Source: JADFRG01 sp036986135 (GTDB lineage: Bacteria; Chloroflexota; Anaerolineae; Anaerolineales; E44-bin32). Taken from it: 64,000 nt of DNA. A program made the translations under genes and the position numbers. Positions 33,883 to 43,365 of this stretch are shown one piece after another (the first letter of the stretch is position 1; each line of letters starts with the position of its first letter). The notes beneath the pieces were generated by a model that saw only the letters and a list, made by a program, of their open reading frames with translations, had not been told where the DNA came from and did no database searches. The DNA is taken from assembly GCA_036986135.1 (NCBI GenBank), contig BTQZ01000008.1:13335-77334 (forward strand), in the 5' to 3' direction.

Positions 33883-35568
33883 CTAGTCGCTTGACGATTC
33901 TAGATCCGGAAGCACATACACGATTCTTCCGAAGTTACCCAGTTGAGTTTCTGAATACACGACTTCCCCGACTTCAGCAAGGTAAGGGAAGTCCTTTAAG
34001 GCAGCCTCATACGCAACCAGAATATCCCAGTTGGATTGATCCAATGGAACCAAGGAGCCATCTGCTAGAATGACTCGATTCTGCCAAAGGTTGTAATATA
34101 AATCTCGGGGGCAAATCGAGCTGATCTCGTCAGAAAATGTATATCCGGCATATTGATTTCCATACCAGAGAGCCAGGCACTTCGATGGCATGCCATATAT
34201 CCGCAATATCGTGAGGGATGATCGATCGAGTGCTTGATCCAGACTGAAGTCGTCTAAGAAAACATCGATTTCTTCAACCGCGGATTGCACATTCTTGGTT
34301 TCAGCATCGTAGAGGATGAAGGATCGAATCCAGGCAACTGTGAAAATAGCAAATACTACGCTGCTTAGACCAAATTTAATGAGGCGCGGCATGGATTTCA
34401 TCTGCGGTTGTGAGAAGTGCATCAATGAGAAGACTACCGCAAGCATCAGAGGGAGAGCCGCTGCGACTGCCTGCATATAGATGACGCCGGGATGCTTTAT
34501 CACCAGTGCGCTCATCAGACCAACCTGAACAATGAGACCAAAGGCGACGGCCCATAAGCCGGCGTTGGTTTTGATCGATCGGCGCTGCTGGATCGCTATC
34601 ACCACGACCACTCCAATCAAAAGGCCAATCGTAATGAACAGCAAGCGCAGCTCCTCCCACAAGAAAATGAAGTTCGCCACCGCAATCTCCAGTGAGATGA
34701 ATCCTGGCGGGCCGCTCCCATGCCGACCTTGGTGGGCGCCCACTCTGATGATCCAGGAGACAAATTCCGGATATCGGTTGCTGATTGGCAGCGTCGAAAC
34801 GACGAATCCCCCCAGCGAAGACACACATATCAGGACGCTCGAAATCACCGCCCTCTTCCATCCTTGACCCGACAGGATATTGTACGTAGCCATTGCCACG
34901 ATGGCGGCAACAACCCAGGTAAGGAAGTAGATTTGGACAGCTGTAAGCACTCCTAGTAAGAATCCGAGCAGGACTACCTGCGCCGAAGTCCCTCCCTTTT
35001 TGTTGACCACCAGGTAGAAAATCCCAAGACCTAATAAGGTCCCCACTGGAAAGCTGAAAGAGTTGTGCGACCAATTTATGATGTATTCAAACCCTTTGGG
35101 ATGGATCGTAAAGAACAAGACGGCGACAGCAACCGCGGCGAATCCATCCGTCCAGTGATTGCCTAGGACTGTATACCTCACAAGAAGGGCCATCGTTCCC
35201 ATGCTCATGAGCACGAGCAATGTGCGGACGATGAAGAGAAAGTATTCAGGATGGAGGATGTGTGCCAATGGAAATGAATCAGCGATATATCCTACAAACG
35301 GATAGGTCATCCCGAGGATTGCGGAACCGATGATCTCAATTGGGGTTCCAGGGTGGTCGATGAAAGTGTACGGCTCCCCTTTGAAAACCGACAAGGAGTT
35401 CATCAAATAGGGAATCTCAGGATCGGCGGACATGTAGAAGGGCTGCGGTTCGATTATCTGCGAGTACAACCACCAAGCTACGATCGCAATCAGAAAAGGA
35501 GCCAACATCGCCATTCTGATTTTTTGAGGGTTATGGGTGTTCGTATGAACTTCTTCTTGTCTATCCAT
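33883..35568 (-). CDS. Multispan membrane protein, GT-C glycosyltransferase-like
   Basis: About 561 residues with some 10-12 membrane helices. An early extracytoplasmic loop with FYMSADPEIPYLMNS holds acidic residues placed as in PMT/ArnT-type (GT-C) lipid-sugar-dependent glycosyltransferases. No specific family is certain. The soluble C-terminal 150 residues include CPRDLYYNLWQN. Codon use and base composition are AT-richer than the flanks, marking the start of a probable acquired island. The ATG at 35568 is chosen over one 12 codons upstream because the N-terminus then begins close to the first helix. No clear ribosome-binding site. Confidence 0.65.
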   Translation of the reverse strand: MDRQEEVHTNTHNPQKIRMAMLAPFLIAIVAWWLYSQIIEPQPFYMSADPEIPYLMNSLSVFKGEPYTFIDHPGTPIEIIGSAILGMTYPFVGYIADSFPLAHILHPEYFLFIVRTLLVLMSMGTMALLVRYTVLGNHWTDGFAAVAVAVLFFTIHPKGFEYIINWSHNSFSFPVGTLLGLGIFYLVVNKKGGTSAQVVLLGFLLGVLTAVQIYFLTWVVAAIVAMATYNILSGQGWKRAVISSVLICVSSLGGFVVSTLPISNRYPEFVSWIIRVGAHQGRHGSGPPGFISLEIAVANFIFLWEELRLLFITIGLLIGVVVVIAIQQRRSIKTNAGLWAVAFGLIVQVGLMSALVIKHPGVIYMQAVAAALPLMLAVVFSLMHFSQPQMKSMPRLIKFGLSSVVFAIFTVAWIRSFILYDAETKNVQSAVEEIDVFLDDFSLDQALDRSSLTILRIYGMPSKCLALWYGNQYAGYTFSDEISSICPRDLYYNLWQNRVILADGSLVPLDQSNWDILVAYEAALKDFPYLAEVGEVVYSETQLGNFGRIVYVLPDLESSSD

Positions 35569-36377
35569 AAGTAGGATTGTCCGGCAGCACTCCGTTCGCA
35601 TCAAGCTTGTGTAAAGGAAGACTCCGATTAACCTACGCTGGGCAATGATATGTCAAGATATGGGGTCAGCGTGAGCGAACAATGACAGCGTTTCCTTGAA
35701 GATTACCGACTGAGCTGCTACTCGATCGCTGAGTTCTAGGAGCGCTTCATTATTTCCCGCAAGACATCCCATACCACTCCGCGGCATCGCGATAAGTGGA
35801 TCAACCGCCTCTATCAGATCAGCCGCCATGATCTATGGAAGTACAAGAGCCACGACGCTGTATCCAGGGTGGGCTAGGCCGCAGGCAGGTGGACTTGGCG
35901 ATCCGAGTGTAGCCGATGGGTTGAGACTGTACCCTACATACTAATAACCAATGGTCTAGCGGGAATCCCCCTGGCCTCAACCATAACATCTGGAAGAATT
36001 TCCAAATCTGGACAGGCGGGTCCTTTCGATCAGATCCCTATCTGGGTCGAGGATTGCCAGGTGAGAGTCCGCGTCTCCCAGATCAAATCCCAGGAAAGTC
36101 GTGCTATTGTTTAACATGGCCGGTTCCTGCTTTATGCACCCTAGAGTGCGCCTAGATTGTGCTCATCCTACCGGATGAAGCACGCATACTGGGGAACCGG
36201 CCTTCTCATTCCAATCTCGCTTTGGCAAGCTGCGAGTGGATCCAGACGCAGCCTCAGCGTGAAAATAGTATGGTGTGGGTTTGCTGCGCCGCTCAGCTCA
36301 CAGCCATTAACCCACAACAATCGTATTATTTCTGCAATGATGCCCCTGACCCAAGACATGTACTCGATGAAGCCAAT
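35569..36377. other. Non-coding, degenerate region in the AT-rich island
   Basis: About 800 bases with no intact gene. A plus-strand stretch near 35740-35880 reads like a broken protein (HRDKWINRLYQISRHDLWKYKS) interrupted by stops, perhaps an old transposase, but too short to assign. It also holds the nested inverted repeat at 36118-36202. Confidence 0.45.
36118..36202. repeat. Nested inverted repeat (cruciform-like), 85 bp
   Basis: Outer arms GGCCGGTTCC (36118-36127) and GGAACCGGCC (36193-36202) are perfect complements. An inner stem, GTGCTCATCC (36159-36168) with GGATGA-A-GCAC (36173-36183), has loop TACC. There is no T-tract. It may be an end or recombination site of a lost mobile element. 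Confidence 0.7.
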
Positions 36378-36632
36378 TTGACTCAAGAAGTTGGAGCAGC
36401 CTATGAAAAAGAGAACACTCGCCTGAAGCCGCTGGTGGCCGATCTGTCACTGGACAATGCCATCCAGAAGGAGGTGCTCTCTAATGCAATCGGCCCGGAC
36501 GGACGGCGCCAGGCGGTGGAGGTGGAAGTATTGATTGAGATGTGGTGCAGGCATTACCCCATGCCGGGACGGTGCAGCGCCGTGAGACCGCACAGTTCGT
36601 TGAGGTATCGACCCCCAGCTCCGTCTGCATTC
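36378..36632 (+). pseudogene. IS3-family transposase fossil (orfA end joined to orfB end)
   Basis: The frame contains YEKENTRLKPLVADLSLDNAIQKEVLS, the C-terminal leucine-zipper part of IS3 OrfA, and 35 residues later VRPHSSLRYRPPAPSAF, the extreme C-terminus of the IS3 OrfB integrase domain. The whole DDE catalytic core is missing, so this is an internally deleted relic. No terminal repeats were identified. It marks past insertion activity at the island edge. Confidence 0.75.
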
Positions 36633-36831
36633 ATCGCTCAACCTTCCCGGTTTCAACCGGTGCGACTAATAAGAAGGTTGGTACACAATCCGGGGGCACG
36701 TCACCGAAGGACTCAATGCCCTCCCAGGTGTTAGGCCCTCTTATCCGGCAACAGATATTCCGAAATCAAGCCCATTGCTTGGTCGTTTGCGATGCTGCAA
36801 ACTAAGGCACCAATGCATAGGGAAGTGGGTC

Positions 36832-38346
36832 ATGGACGAGCGGAATGTGGTGACCAGCATGAGTAATCCAATCCCACAATCCCATGCGAATAACGAAGAG
36901 CACCAGCAGAGCAGGCCGAGCGAGTCACGCGTCGCATTCCGAGCTGCTCGGGCAGAGCAATGGGACAACGTAGCGTTAAACCTGGACAAGTTGCGATGGT
37001 GGGGCAAACACTATCAGTCACTTCTTGCGAAAGCGTACCAATTCGTAGTGCCGTCAGACTTAATGGTGCTTGAACTCGGATGCGGTCAGGGAGATCTATT
37101 GTCTGCACTCAAACCAGAACTTGGGGTAGGAATTGATATCTCGATTGAAATGTTACGAATGGCCAAATTGCGACACCCTCATCTCGAGTTCATCCAGGCC
37201 GACGCGCAATTTATTCCCTTCACCCAGGACTTTGACGCAGTCATCCTTTCAGACCTTGTCAATGACCTCTGGGACGTCCAAACCGTATTTGAGAACCTGC
37301 AAATCGTGGCTCATTCTCGGACGAGAATCATCTTGAACACCTACAGCAGGCTATGGGAGCTCCCGCTCTCCGTCGCGCAGAGTTTCCGCCTGGCAAAACC
37401 CGTTTTGCAGCAGAATTGGTTCACGGTTGATGATCTCAAGGGCTTGTTTAGAATAGCTGGCTTTGAGGTCATTCGAGTTTGGCAGGAAATCATGTTCCCG
37501 CTGAGGCTCCCTCTCATATCTCCGCTGGCAAATAGGGTCATGGTTAGATTCTGGCCGTTGCGGCATCTTGCTATGACCAATTTCATCATTGCGCGTCTCT
37601 CTCCAAAACAGATTCAAAAGGAGGAATCGCCGAGCATGAGCGTAATCGTACCGGCTAGGAACGAAGCTGGGAACATAGCCGGAGTTTTCGAACGAGTACC
37701 TTACAAAGGGAGGGATATCGAGCTGATATTTGTTGAGGGACATTCCCAAGATCAAACGTGGCGAACTATCGGTGAGGAGATTCGCCTCCACCCTGATGTT
37801 CCCGCTCGACTGTTCAAGCAGGAAGGTGTCGGGAAGGCGGATGCAGTGCGCCTTGGATTCGCCCACGCAAGAGGAGATATGCTCGCAATCCTTGACGCGG
37901 ACCTGTCAGTTGCTCCCGAGAATTTGCCTCGGTTCTTCGATGTTCTGATCTCAGGGGAAGGCGAATTTGTGAATGGGGTGAGACTGACCTATCCAATGGA
38001 GCGGGAGGCAATGCGATTCTCAAACCTACTCGGGAACAAGCTATTTGGATGGGCGTTCTCATGGTTGCTTGGACAGAAAGTACGCGACACTCTATGCGGA
38101 ACCAAGGCATTGTGGAAGTCAGACTACGATAGGATCGCCGAGAACCGATCTTATTTTGGAGATTTTGACCCATTCGGTGACTTTGACCTGCTATTTGGCG
38201 CTGCCAAGCTCAATCTTAGGATCATCGATCTTCCTATTCGCTACCGTCGGCGACGGTACGGGCAGACTAATATCCAACGATGGAGACATGGCTGGCTCCT
38301 TCTGAGAATGGTGATCTTTGCGATGAGGCGGCTTAAGTTCGTTTAG
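36832..38346 (+). CDS. Methyltransferase-glycosyltransferase (GT2) fusion
   Basis: 504 residues. The N-terminal half is a class I SAM methyltransferase (VLELGCGQGDLLSAL motif I, GIDISIEML motif II). The C-terminal half (from about residue 268, SVIVPARNEAGNIAGVFERVP) is a GT2 with LAILDADLSV as DxD-like motif and the loop CGTKALWKS typical of dolichol-phosphate-mannose-synthase-like enzymes. AGGGAAG 6 nt before the ATG at 36832 supports this start. It may modify and transfer a sugar in surface polysaccharide or glycolipid synthesis with the GT-C protein nearby. AT-rich, likely acquired. Confidence 0.8.
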   Translation: MDERNVVTSMSNPIPQSHANNEEHQQSRPSESRVAFRAARAEQWDNVALNLDKLRWWGKHYQSLLAKAYQFVVPSDLMVLELGCGQGDLLSALKPELGVGIDISIEMLRMAKLRHPHLEFIQADAQFIPFTQDFDAVILSDLVNDLWDVQTVFENLQIVAHSRTRIILNTYSRLWELPLSVAQSFRLAKPVLQQNWFTVDDLKGLFRIAGFEVIRVWQEIMFPLRLPLISPLANRVMVRFWPLRHLAMTNFIIARLSPKQIQKEESPSMSVIVPARNEAGNIAGVFERVPYKGRDIELIFVEGHSQDQTWRTIGEEIRLHPDVPARLFKQEGVGKADAVRLGFAHARGDMLAILDADLSVAPENLPRFFDVLISGEGEFVNGVRLTYPMEREAMRFSNLLGNKLFGWAFSWLLGQKVRDTLCGTKALWKSDYDRIAENRSYFGDFDPFGDFDLLFGAAKLNLRIIDLPIRYRRRRYGQTNIQRWRHGWLLLRMVIFAMRRLKFV

Positions 38347-38389
38347 GGATAGCCATATACTCCTCTCGGCGTTCGAAATCAGAGCTTGT

Positions 38390-39121
38390 ATGGACCTTGA
38401 CGATCCACAGACGACTATCGAACGAAGACGAATCCTGGGTGAGAAAGACTTTCTTCGGATGATCTATGAGGAATGGTATTTATCCCTCTCTGAATTGCTC
38501 AGCGATGAGAATACTCCAGTTCTTGAGGTCGGCTCTGGCGCCGGGTTTATGAGAGATTTCGTACCTCATCTGATAGCGTCTGATATAGCCAGGATCCCTG
38601 GCATCGCCGTGATCCTTAACGCTGGCAAGCTGAGTTTTGCAAATGAATCGCTGGGCGCAATCGTCATGACAAATGTGTTGCATCATATGCCCAGGCCGCG
38701 GACCTTCTTTAAAGAGGTTTCTCGCTGTCTGAAAGCAGGCGGCCTACTGGCAATGATCGAGCCTTGGGTGACAAAATGGTCGCAGTTCGTCTACACACGG
38801 CTACATCACGAGCCTTTCATCCCCGATTCACCTCGGTGGGAATTCGAATCAACTGGCCCACTGAGCGGAGCGAATGGGGCACTCCCTTGGATTATCTTTG
38901 AGCGGGATAGGCAGATTTTCGAGTTGGAATTCCCCCATTTGGATATTCTCGATGTTGGTTTGACCATGCCCTTTCGGTACATCGTGTCTGGAGGTTTTTC
39001 GCGAATTGCGCTGATGCCCCCGGGGCTTTTTGCACCATGGAAGTACATGGAGGGTTTGCTTAAGCCGAGGCTCGGCCACCTGGCGATGTTCGCTCAGATT
39101 ACAGTCATAAAGCGGACATGA
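38390..39121 (+). CDS. Class I SAM-dependent methyltransferase
   Basis: 243 residues. Motif I is VLEVGSGAGFMRDF, motif II-like IASDIARIPG, and post-I IVMTNVLHHMPRPRTFFKEVSRCLKAGG. This is the Methyltransf_11 pattern of small-molecule and cell-surface methyltransferases. It follows the methyltransferase-GT2 fusion after 43 nt in the same direction and shares its AT-richer composition, so they are probably one island operon. Acceptor unknown. Confidence 0.8.
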   Translation: MDLDDPQTTIERRRILGEKDFLRMIYEEWYLSLSELLSDENTPVLEVGSGAGFMRDFVPHLIASDIARIPGIAVILNAGKLSFANESLGAIVMTNVLHHMPRPRTFFKEVSRCLKAGGLLAMIEPWVTKWSQFVYTRLHHEPFIPDSPRWEFESTGPLSGANGALPWIIFERDRQIFELEFPHLDILDVGLTMPFRYIVSGGFSRIALMPPGLFAPWKYMEGLLKPRLGHLAMFAQITVIKRT

Positions 39122-39618
39122 GCACTTGGCGAACTCTTGCTCGTTCCGGTTCCAACCTGAATTGACTATGAATTTCCGTCCAGACTTCTAGGGTATCAAG
39201 AAATCGATCATCATCATAATTATTCGCCGCTTTTGCCAGGATTCGCGCCAGACCCGGCCTCAGTTAACCAGGCTGAACTCAGAGGTCTGGTGTGAAGGAG
39301 AAAGCGACATATCCCAGGAGGCGGAGAAATGTATTGCTCGGATCTAGCTACCTCTCGCACCCGCAGCCGACCCTCTCAGCCGTATAACTAAGGCCGAACC
39401 CATGCTCGCCAAAGTGCACACCGCGGCGGTGGTGGGGCTTGAGATCGAGCTGCCTTAAGTCTGCGCTACTATGCTCGGCCTGTTAGCAGTGTGCCTTGGC
39501 CGGCCCCCTGACATCCTTTAATGGTGAAGTTTCGCATCCGATAGCACGCGGATTCGAATCGATGTAGGATTGCCCGCCTCACGGATGAGCCGAGCGCCGC
39601 AGCCGCACTTCAATCTTA
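39122..39618 (+). other. Intergenic junction with gene debris
   Basis: About 500 bases between the island and the sppA-like gene. Apart from the comM relic (39402-39458) it contains a 20-codon frame starting at 39329 behind an AGGAGGCGGAGAA ribosome site (MYCSDLATSR...), which may be chance or a remnant. No terminator or tRNA was seen. Confidence 0.4.
39402..39458 (+). pseudogene. N-terminal relic of comM/yifB (Mg-chelatase-like ATPase)
   Basis: Eighteen codons reading MLAKVHTAAVVGLEIELP then a stop. The ComM/YifB family begins with MLAKVHSAAL-GLE followed by VEVEVD, so the start is conserved and the rest, about 480 residues, is gone. The cut occurs exactly where the family sequence continues, pointing to a deletion or insertion breakpoint at about 39455. 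Confidence 0.7.
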
Positions 39619-40491
39619 ATGTCTGAACTTCCCGAAACTCCCTCTGAGGCGAACGGGCGACCCCGAAGACGTTCCTTTCTCCTTTTACTGCTCATTCCAC
39701 TGATGTTGGGAATTGCAATCGCGGCCATGATCCCCCGCCCCGTGGTGGGTCTGATCTATCTGCGCGATGCCATTCAGGCCTTTTCATCGGCCGAGATGAT
39801 CGCACAGATTCAGTACGCCAGGGATCAGCCTGAGATCCGAGCCGTAGTGCTGGTCATCGACAGCCCGGGCGGCACCGTCATAGACACGGAGGCCGTCTAC
39901 CTGGAGCTCGCTAAACTGAGGGAGCAGAAGCCGGTGGTGACGATGGCGCAGGGTGTGGCCGCCAGCGGAGCATACTACCTCTCGGTTGGCACAGACTACA
40001 TATTCGCCGGCCCTTCCTCGCCCATCGGTAATGTGGGCGTGCTCTCTCAGCTTCCGCCGGCACCTGGCGTCTTCGAAGATACCGTGTCCACCGGCCCGTA
40101 CAAGCTGTTTGGATCGGCGCGCGACGCGCAGCTCCGCCGAATGGAGGCCATCAAGCAGGCGTTTTACCAGGCAGTGAGTCTCGGAAGGGGAGATGCGCTT
40201 CGGATCGGTCCGGAAACCCTGCTTCGCGGCGAGATCTGGTTGGGCGGGGAGGCGATGCGGTTGGGATTGGTGGACGAATTGGGTTCGGTCAGCCAAGCCA
40301 TCCAACACGCGGCAGAGATGGCGCAAATCGCAAATTACAAGGTCGAGAATCTGCGTGAGCCGGCAGGCTTGTCCTCTGAGTTATTCTTCCCCTTCTTCAT
40401 GGAGACCGAGGAGGGCGCGCTGACCCCATATCCCCGGCAGTCGGGTCTGTACCTGCTTTGGGTTCCGCCTTCCGAGGGGGCCGCTCCATGA
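39619..40491 (+). CDS. sppA: Signal peptide peptidase SppA-like S49 protease
   Basis: Membrane protease that degrades released signal peptides. One N-terminal membrane helix (SFLLLLLIPLMLGIAIAAMI), then the S49 fold with VLVIDSPGGTVIDTEAVY, nucleophile Ser in GVAASGAYYLSV, SPIGNVGV and the likely general-base Lys in TGPYKLFGSARD. Length of 290 aa is the short, one-domain form. The stop overlaps the next gene (ATGA). Confidence 0.85.
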   Translation: MSELPETPSEANGRPRRRSFLLLLLIPLMLGIAIAAMIPRPVVGLIYLRDAIQAFSSAEMIAQIQYARDQPEIRAVVLVIDSPGGTVIDTEAVYLELAKLREQKPVVTMAQGVAASGAYYLSVGTDYIFAGPSSPIGNVGVLSQLPPAPGVFEDTVSTGPYKLFGSARDAQLRRMEAIKQAFYQAVSLGRGDALRIGPETLLRGEIWLGGEAMRLGLVDELGSVSQAIQHAAEMAQIANYKVENLREPAGLSSELFFPFFMETEEGALTPYPRQSGLYLLWVPPSEGAAP

Positions 40492-41942
40492 AACGCGGGG
40501 CCATCCTGATCCTGGTCGGAATGGGCCTATTGCTGATCCCGATCGTTGGCCGTGCGCTCTGGTTCTACCGGGGTTCCTATCAGCCGCCGGACGAGATTGC
40601 CTTGCCGGCCTTTTCTGAGATCACAATCCCACAGCCACCGGTTGGGGAAGCGCGCTCCCTCCCAGATGAACGGCCAGCGCCCATATCCAGCGTGGTCTTA
40701 GTCGACGCCGCTCACTCCAATCGATTCGATATCTCAGAACTTGAGACGTTGACCCGTGCGCTTTCAGCGCGTGGAGCCGCGGTCCAGGTCTTGGATTCGA
40801 ATGCCGAATTCGATGAGCTCGGTCTGGAGGGACGCCTGAAGTTCGTGAACGCGTTTGTCGTGGTGGCGCCCTTCGAATCCTTCACCGCCTCCGAGGTTGA
40901 GTCCGTCAGACGCTTCGTCGAGCGGGACGGTCGTCTGCTGGTGATCCTGGATCCCACGCGATCCAGCTCCGATGCGGAGCTATTCGGCTTCAATGATGAC
41001 GCCAAAGGAGGCGATGTCGCGGCTGCGAACCAATTGCTGGAGCCGCTAGACCTCGCCTTCTCAAACGACTACCTCTACGACCTGGTGGAGAACGAGGGTA
41101 ATTTCCGGAACGTATTTTTCGAGATCTTCAACGAGAGCCCGTTGACCAAAGACCTCGCCACTCTGACAATGTACGCTGCTCGTTCGGTTTACACGGAGGC
41201 CGGTACCCCGCTGGTGTTAGGCGGTGAGACTGTGTTTTCTTCGACCACCGATACCGGAGGCGGGCTCTCGGTCGCCGCCTTAAGCCCCAATGAGGGTGCT
41301 CTGGCTCTCGGGGATTTGACCTTCCTCCAGCCGCCGTACGACAATGTGACGGACAACCGTCAGTTCATCGATAACCTTGCTGATTACCTGATTGCGGGTG
41401 ATCGTGAGGTGGCGCTTGAGGACCTGCCATTCGTCTTCACCGGGCCGGTGGCATTGGTTCAAAGCGGAGACTTTTCCTTGCAGGCAGAGACCTTGTCCGC
41501 GCTGCAAGCCGTAAAAGGCACCCTGCGCGCGGCGGGGATCATGCTGATCTTTCCTGAGGAGCCCGCGCCGGATGGAGATCGACTCGTTCTCGGTCTGTTT
41601 GAGCCGGACCCCGATCTCGAAGACTACCTTGCCCCCCTCGAGATCACGCTTCCCTCTGACGACCCGGATGGGCTGCTTCACGTACCCGGATTCGGGGCGC
41701 TCAACCCCGCTGGCATAGGAGTCGTGGGCGTTGTTCGTGACGAAGGGGGCACGACGCTCGTCCTCCTGGCCGAAGACGAGGAGCGGCTTGTCTCACTTCT
41801 GGAAAGCATGAGCTCCGACTTACTGGAAGGCTGCCTCGTGCAGGGCGCCTATGGCCTGTGCAAGGTTGGCGAGGGCGAGGGCTTCGGTGCGGCAGACGAA
41901 TTGGAGTTCGATCTGGACTTCGAAGAAGCCTTCTCCGATTAG
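40488..41942 (+). CDS. DUF4350-like membrane-anchored protein
   Basis: About 484 residues. One N-terminal membrane helix (GAILILVGMGLLLIPIVGRALWF), then an extracytoplasmic region that opens with VVLVDAAHSNRFDISELETLTRALSARGAAVQ and FVVVAPFESFTASEVESVRRFVERDGRLLVI, as in DUF4350/GATase1-like and gliding-associated ABC-component proteins. The C-terminal third is a second alpha/beta domain. The ATG at 40488 overlaps the sppA stop. It probably works with the protease and the following lipoprotein at the membrane; role unknown. Confidence 0.7.
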   Translation: MKRGAILILVGMGLLLIPIVGRALWFYRGSYQPPDEIALPAFSEITIPQPPVGEARSLPDERPAPISSVVLVDAAHSNRFDISELETLTRALSARGAAVQVLDSNAEFDELGLEGRLKFVNAFVVVAPFESFTASEVESVRRFVERDGRLLVILDPTRSSSDAELFGFNDDAKGGDVAAANQLLEPLDLAFSNDYLYDLVENEGNFRNVFFEIFNESPLTKDLATLTMYAARSVYTEAGTPLVLGGETVFSSTTDTGGGLSVAALSPNEGALALGDLTFLQPPYDNVTDNRQFIDNLADYLIAGDREVALEDLPFVFTGPVALVQSGDFSLQAETLSALQAVKGTLRAAGIMLIFPEEPAPDGDRLVLGLFEPDPDLEDYLAPLEITLPSDDPDGLLHVPGFGALNPAGIGVVGVVRDEGGTTLVLLAEDEERLVSLLESMSSDLLEGCLVQGAYGLCKVGEGEGFGAADELEFDLDFEEAFSD

Positions 41943-41963
41943 CTCGCTCCCGTCGAGAGCTCA

Positions 41964-43289
41964 GTGACCCAACCGAACCATTTCCGAACTTGCCTCTTGA
42001 TTGTGTTGGGCGTCGTATCGGCCGCCTGCCAGACGGTGGCCGTCACGCCCACGGCGAGCCCCAGCCCCTCGTCGACACCTCCACCCCCCACTCCGATCCC
42101 GCCTATTCGAGTGATTTCGTACCATCTGTCGCCGGGATCCGCTCCCGGCGAGTGGCGCGTCGTCGGCCTTATCGAGAATCAAGGCCAAGTCACTTTCGGC
42201 CGTGTCGAACTTGGCATAAGCCTAATAGACACCGCGGGAAAAACGATCGCAGGTAGCTCGACGGGGGCGCTGATGTCGAACCTGCTTCCTGGCGAAGCCA
42301 GTCCATTCTCCTTGACCCTCGAGGCCGCGACCGCTCCTGCTGAGGCGCGTGTCGAACCGCTGGCCTTCGAGGCCGCTGATGGTCCGCCTGGCGGCCATCA
42401 GCGGGCCGAATTGATCTCTGAGCTGGAGGAGTTCTTCATCACCGGGAGCGGTGAGCTTGCCGTATTGGGGTTCGTCACCAATCCCGGGCGCAGCTCTGTT
42501 TCGTTGGAATCGCTCAGCTTTCTAGGGCGGGGCCCGGACGGCATTGAGAAGCTAGTGGCGGCGATGCAATTTGGACCCAATCGGCTCGCCCCGGGGGAAA
42601 CGGCACCGTTCATGGCTCTGGCGCCAGAGAACCCGGGAGCCGTCCAGTGGACCCCATATCATGATGGAGTGGTCGCCGAGCCACCAAGTGCTGGAGCGTT
42701 GGAAATCCGCGGGGATCCGCAGCTTCATCTCACCGCGCAAGGTGCGCCATTTGTGGTCGGCACACTGGCCAATTCAGGTACGACAGCCTCCACTGGTTAC
42801 GTGCTGGTCAGCCTACTGCATGGAAGTCGGCTCATTGGGCTGTGGGAGATCGAGATTCCACGCCCACTGCAGGCCGGAGAACAGCTCGCCTTCACGGCGT
42901 TTGGCTTTCCCGGTGTCAATCTGCGGTTTGATGCGCGCGATGCAAGCGCGATCCGCGTAGATACGCGGGTAGAAGAGTCGCTTGCCGGCCAAACGAAGAC
43001 ACCGGTCGTCCTGGCAGTCGATGTCTCTGCATTTCATTCTGTGGGATCCGCAATATTCATTCGCGGTACCATGCGCAATTCCACGGAGGTTGATGTGGAG
43101 GCGGCCAGGGTCTACGCCGAGGTTCGATCCTCGCTTGGCGAGCTGGTCACCGCGGGCTGGTCTTCGGCCGAGTCCCTGGAACCAGATGGCAGCACCGTGT
43201 TCGTACTGAACCTCCCCATCCCTGTGGGAATGGATGCAACCCTCGCAGAGTATGACCTGCGTGCCATCGGGCAAGAGATACAGCCATAG
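41964..43289 (+). CDS. Lipoprotein with repeated FxLYD-like beta domains
   Basis: GTG start, signal peptide (FRTCLLIVLGVVSAAC) with lipobox Cys, a Thr/Pro/Ser linker, then three or four beta-sandwich units. Each has the pattern of a repeated 'VVGLIENQGQVTFGRVELGISLID' type strand set (again at LAVLGFVTNPGRSSVSLESL and APFVVGTLANSGTTASTGYVL). These FxLYD-like folds bind proteins or envelope components. It lies 21 nt after the DUF4350-like gene, in the same operon as sppA. Confidence 0.7.
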   Translation: MTQPNHFRTCLLIVLGVVSAACQTVAVTPTASPSPSSTPPPPTPIPPIRVISYHLSPGSAPGEWRVVGLIENQGQVTFGRVELGISLIDTAGKTIAGSSTGALMSNLLPGEASPFSLTLEAATAPAEARVEPLAFEAADGPPGGHQRAELISELEEFFITGSGELAVLGFVTNPGRSSVSLESLSFLGRGPDGIEKLVAAMQFGPNRLAPGETAPFMALAPENPGAVQWTPYHDGVVAEPPSAGALEIRGDPQLHLTAQGAPFVVGTLANSGTTASTGYVLVSLLHGSRLIGLWEIEIPRPLQAGEQLAFTAFGFPGVNLRFDARDASAIRVDTRVEESLAGQTKTPVVLAVDVSAFHSVGSAIFIRGTMRNSTEVDVEAARVYAEVRSSLGELVTAGWSSAESLEPDGSTVFVLNLPIPVGMDATLAEYDLRAIGQEIQP

Positions 43290-43298
43290 GCCCTCTGA

Positions 43299-43365
43299 TA
43301 TAATCTCGCCGGCCCCGGTCCCCCGGGGCACATCGTTACCCCCCGCAACCTGGTGAGATTGCGGG
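43299..43365 (+). promoter_or_regulatory. Promoter box and structured leader of the pyruvate dehydrogenase operon
   Basis: TATAAT at 43299-43304; no convincing -35. The leader to the ATG at 43392 holds GCCCCGG/CCGGGGC (about 43312-43329) and CCCGCAA/TTGCGGG (43342-43348 with 43359-43365). The second stem is followed by the ribosome site GGAG. No T-tract, so attenuation by termination is unlikely; control of translation is possible. Confidence 0.45.
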
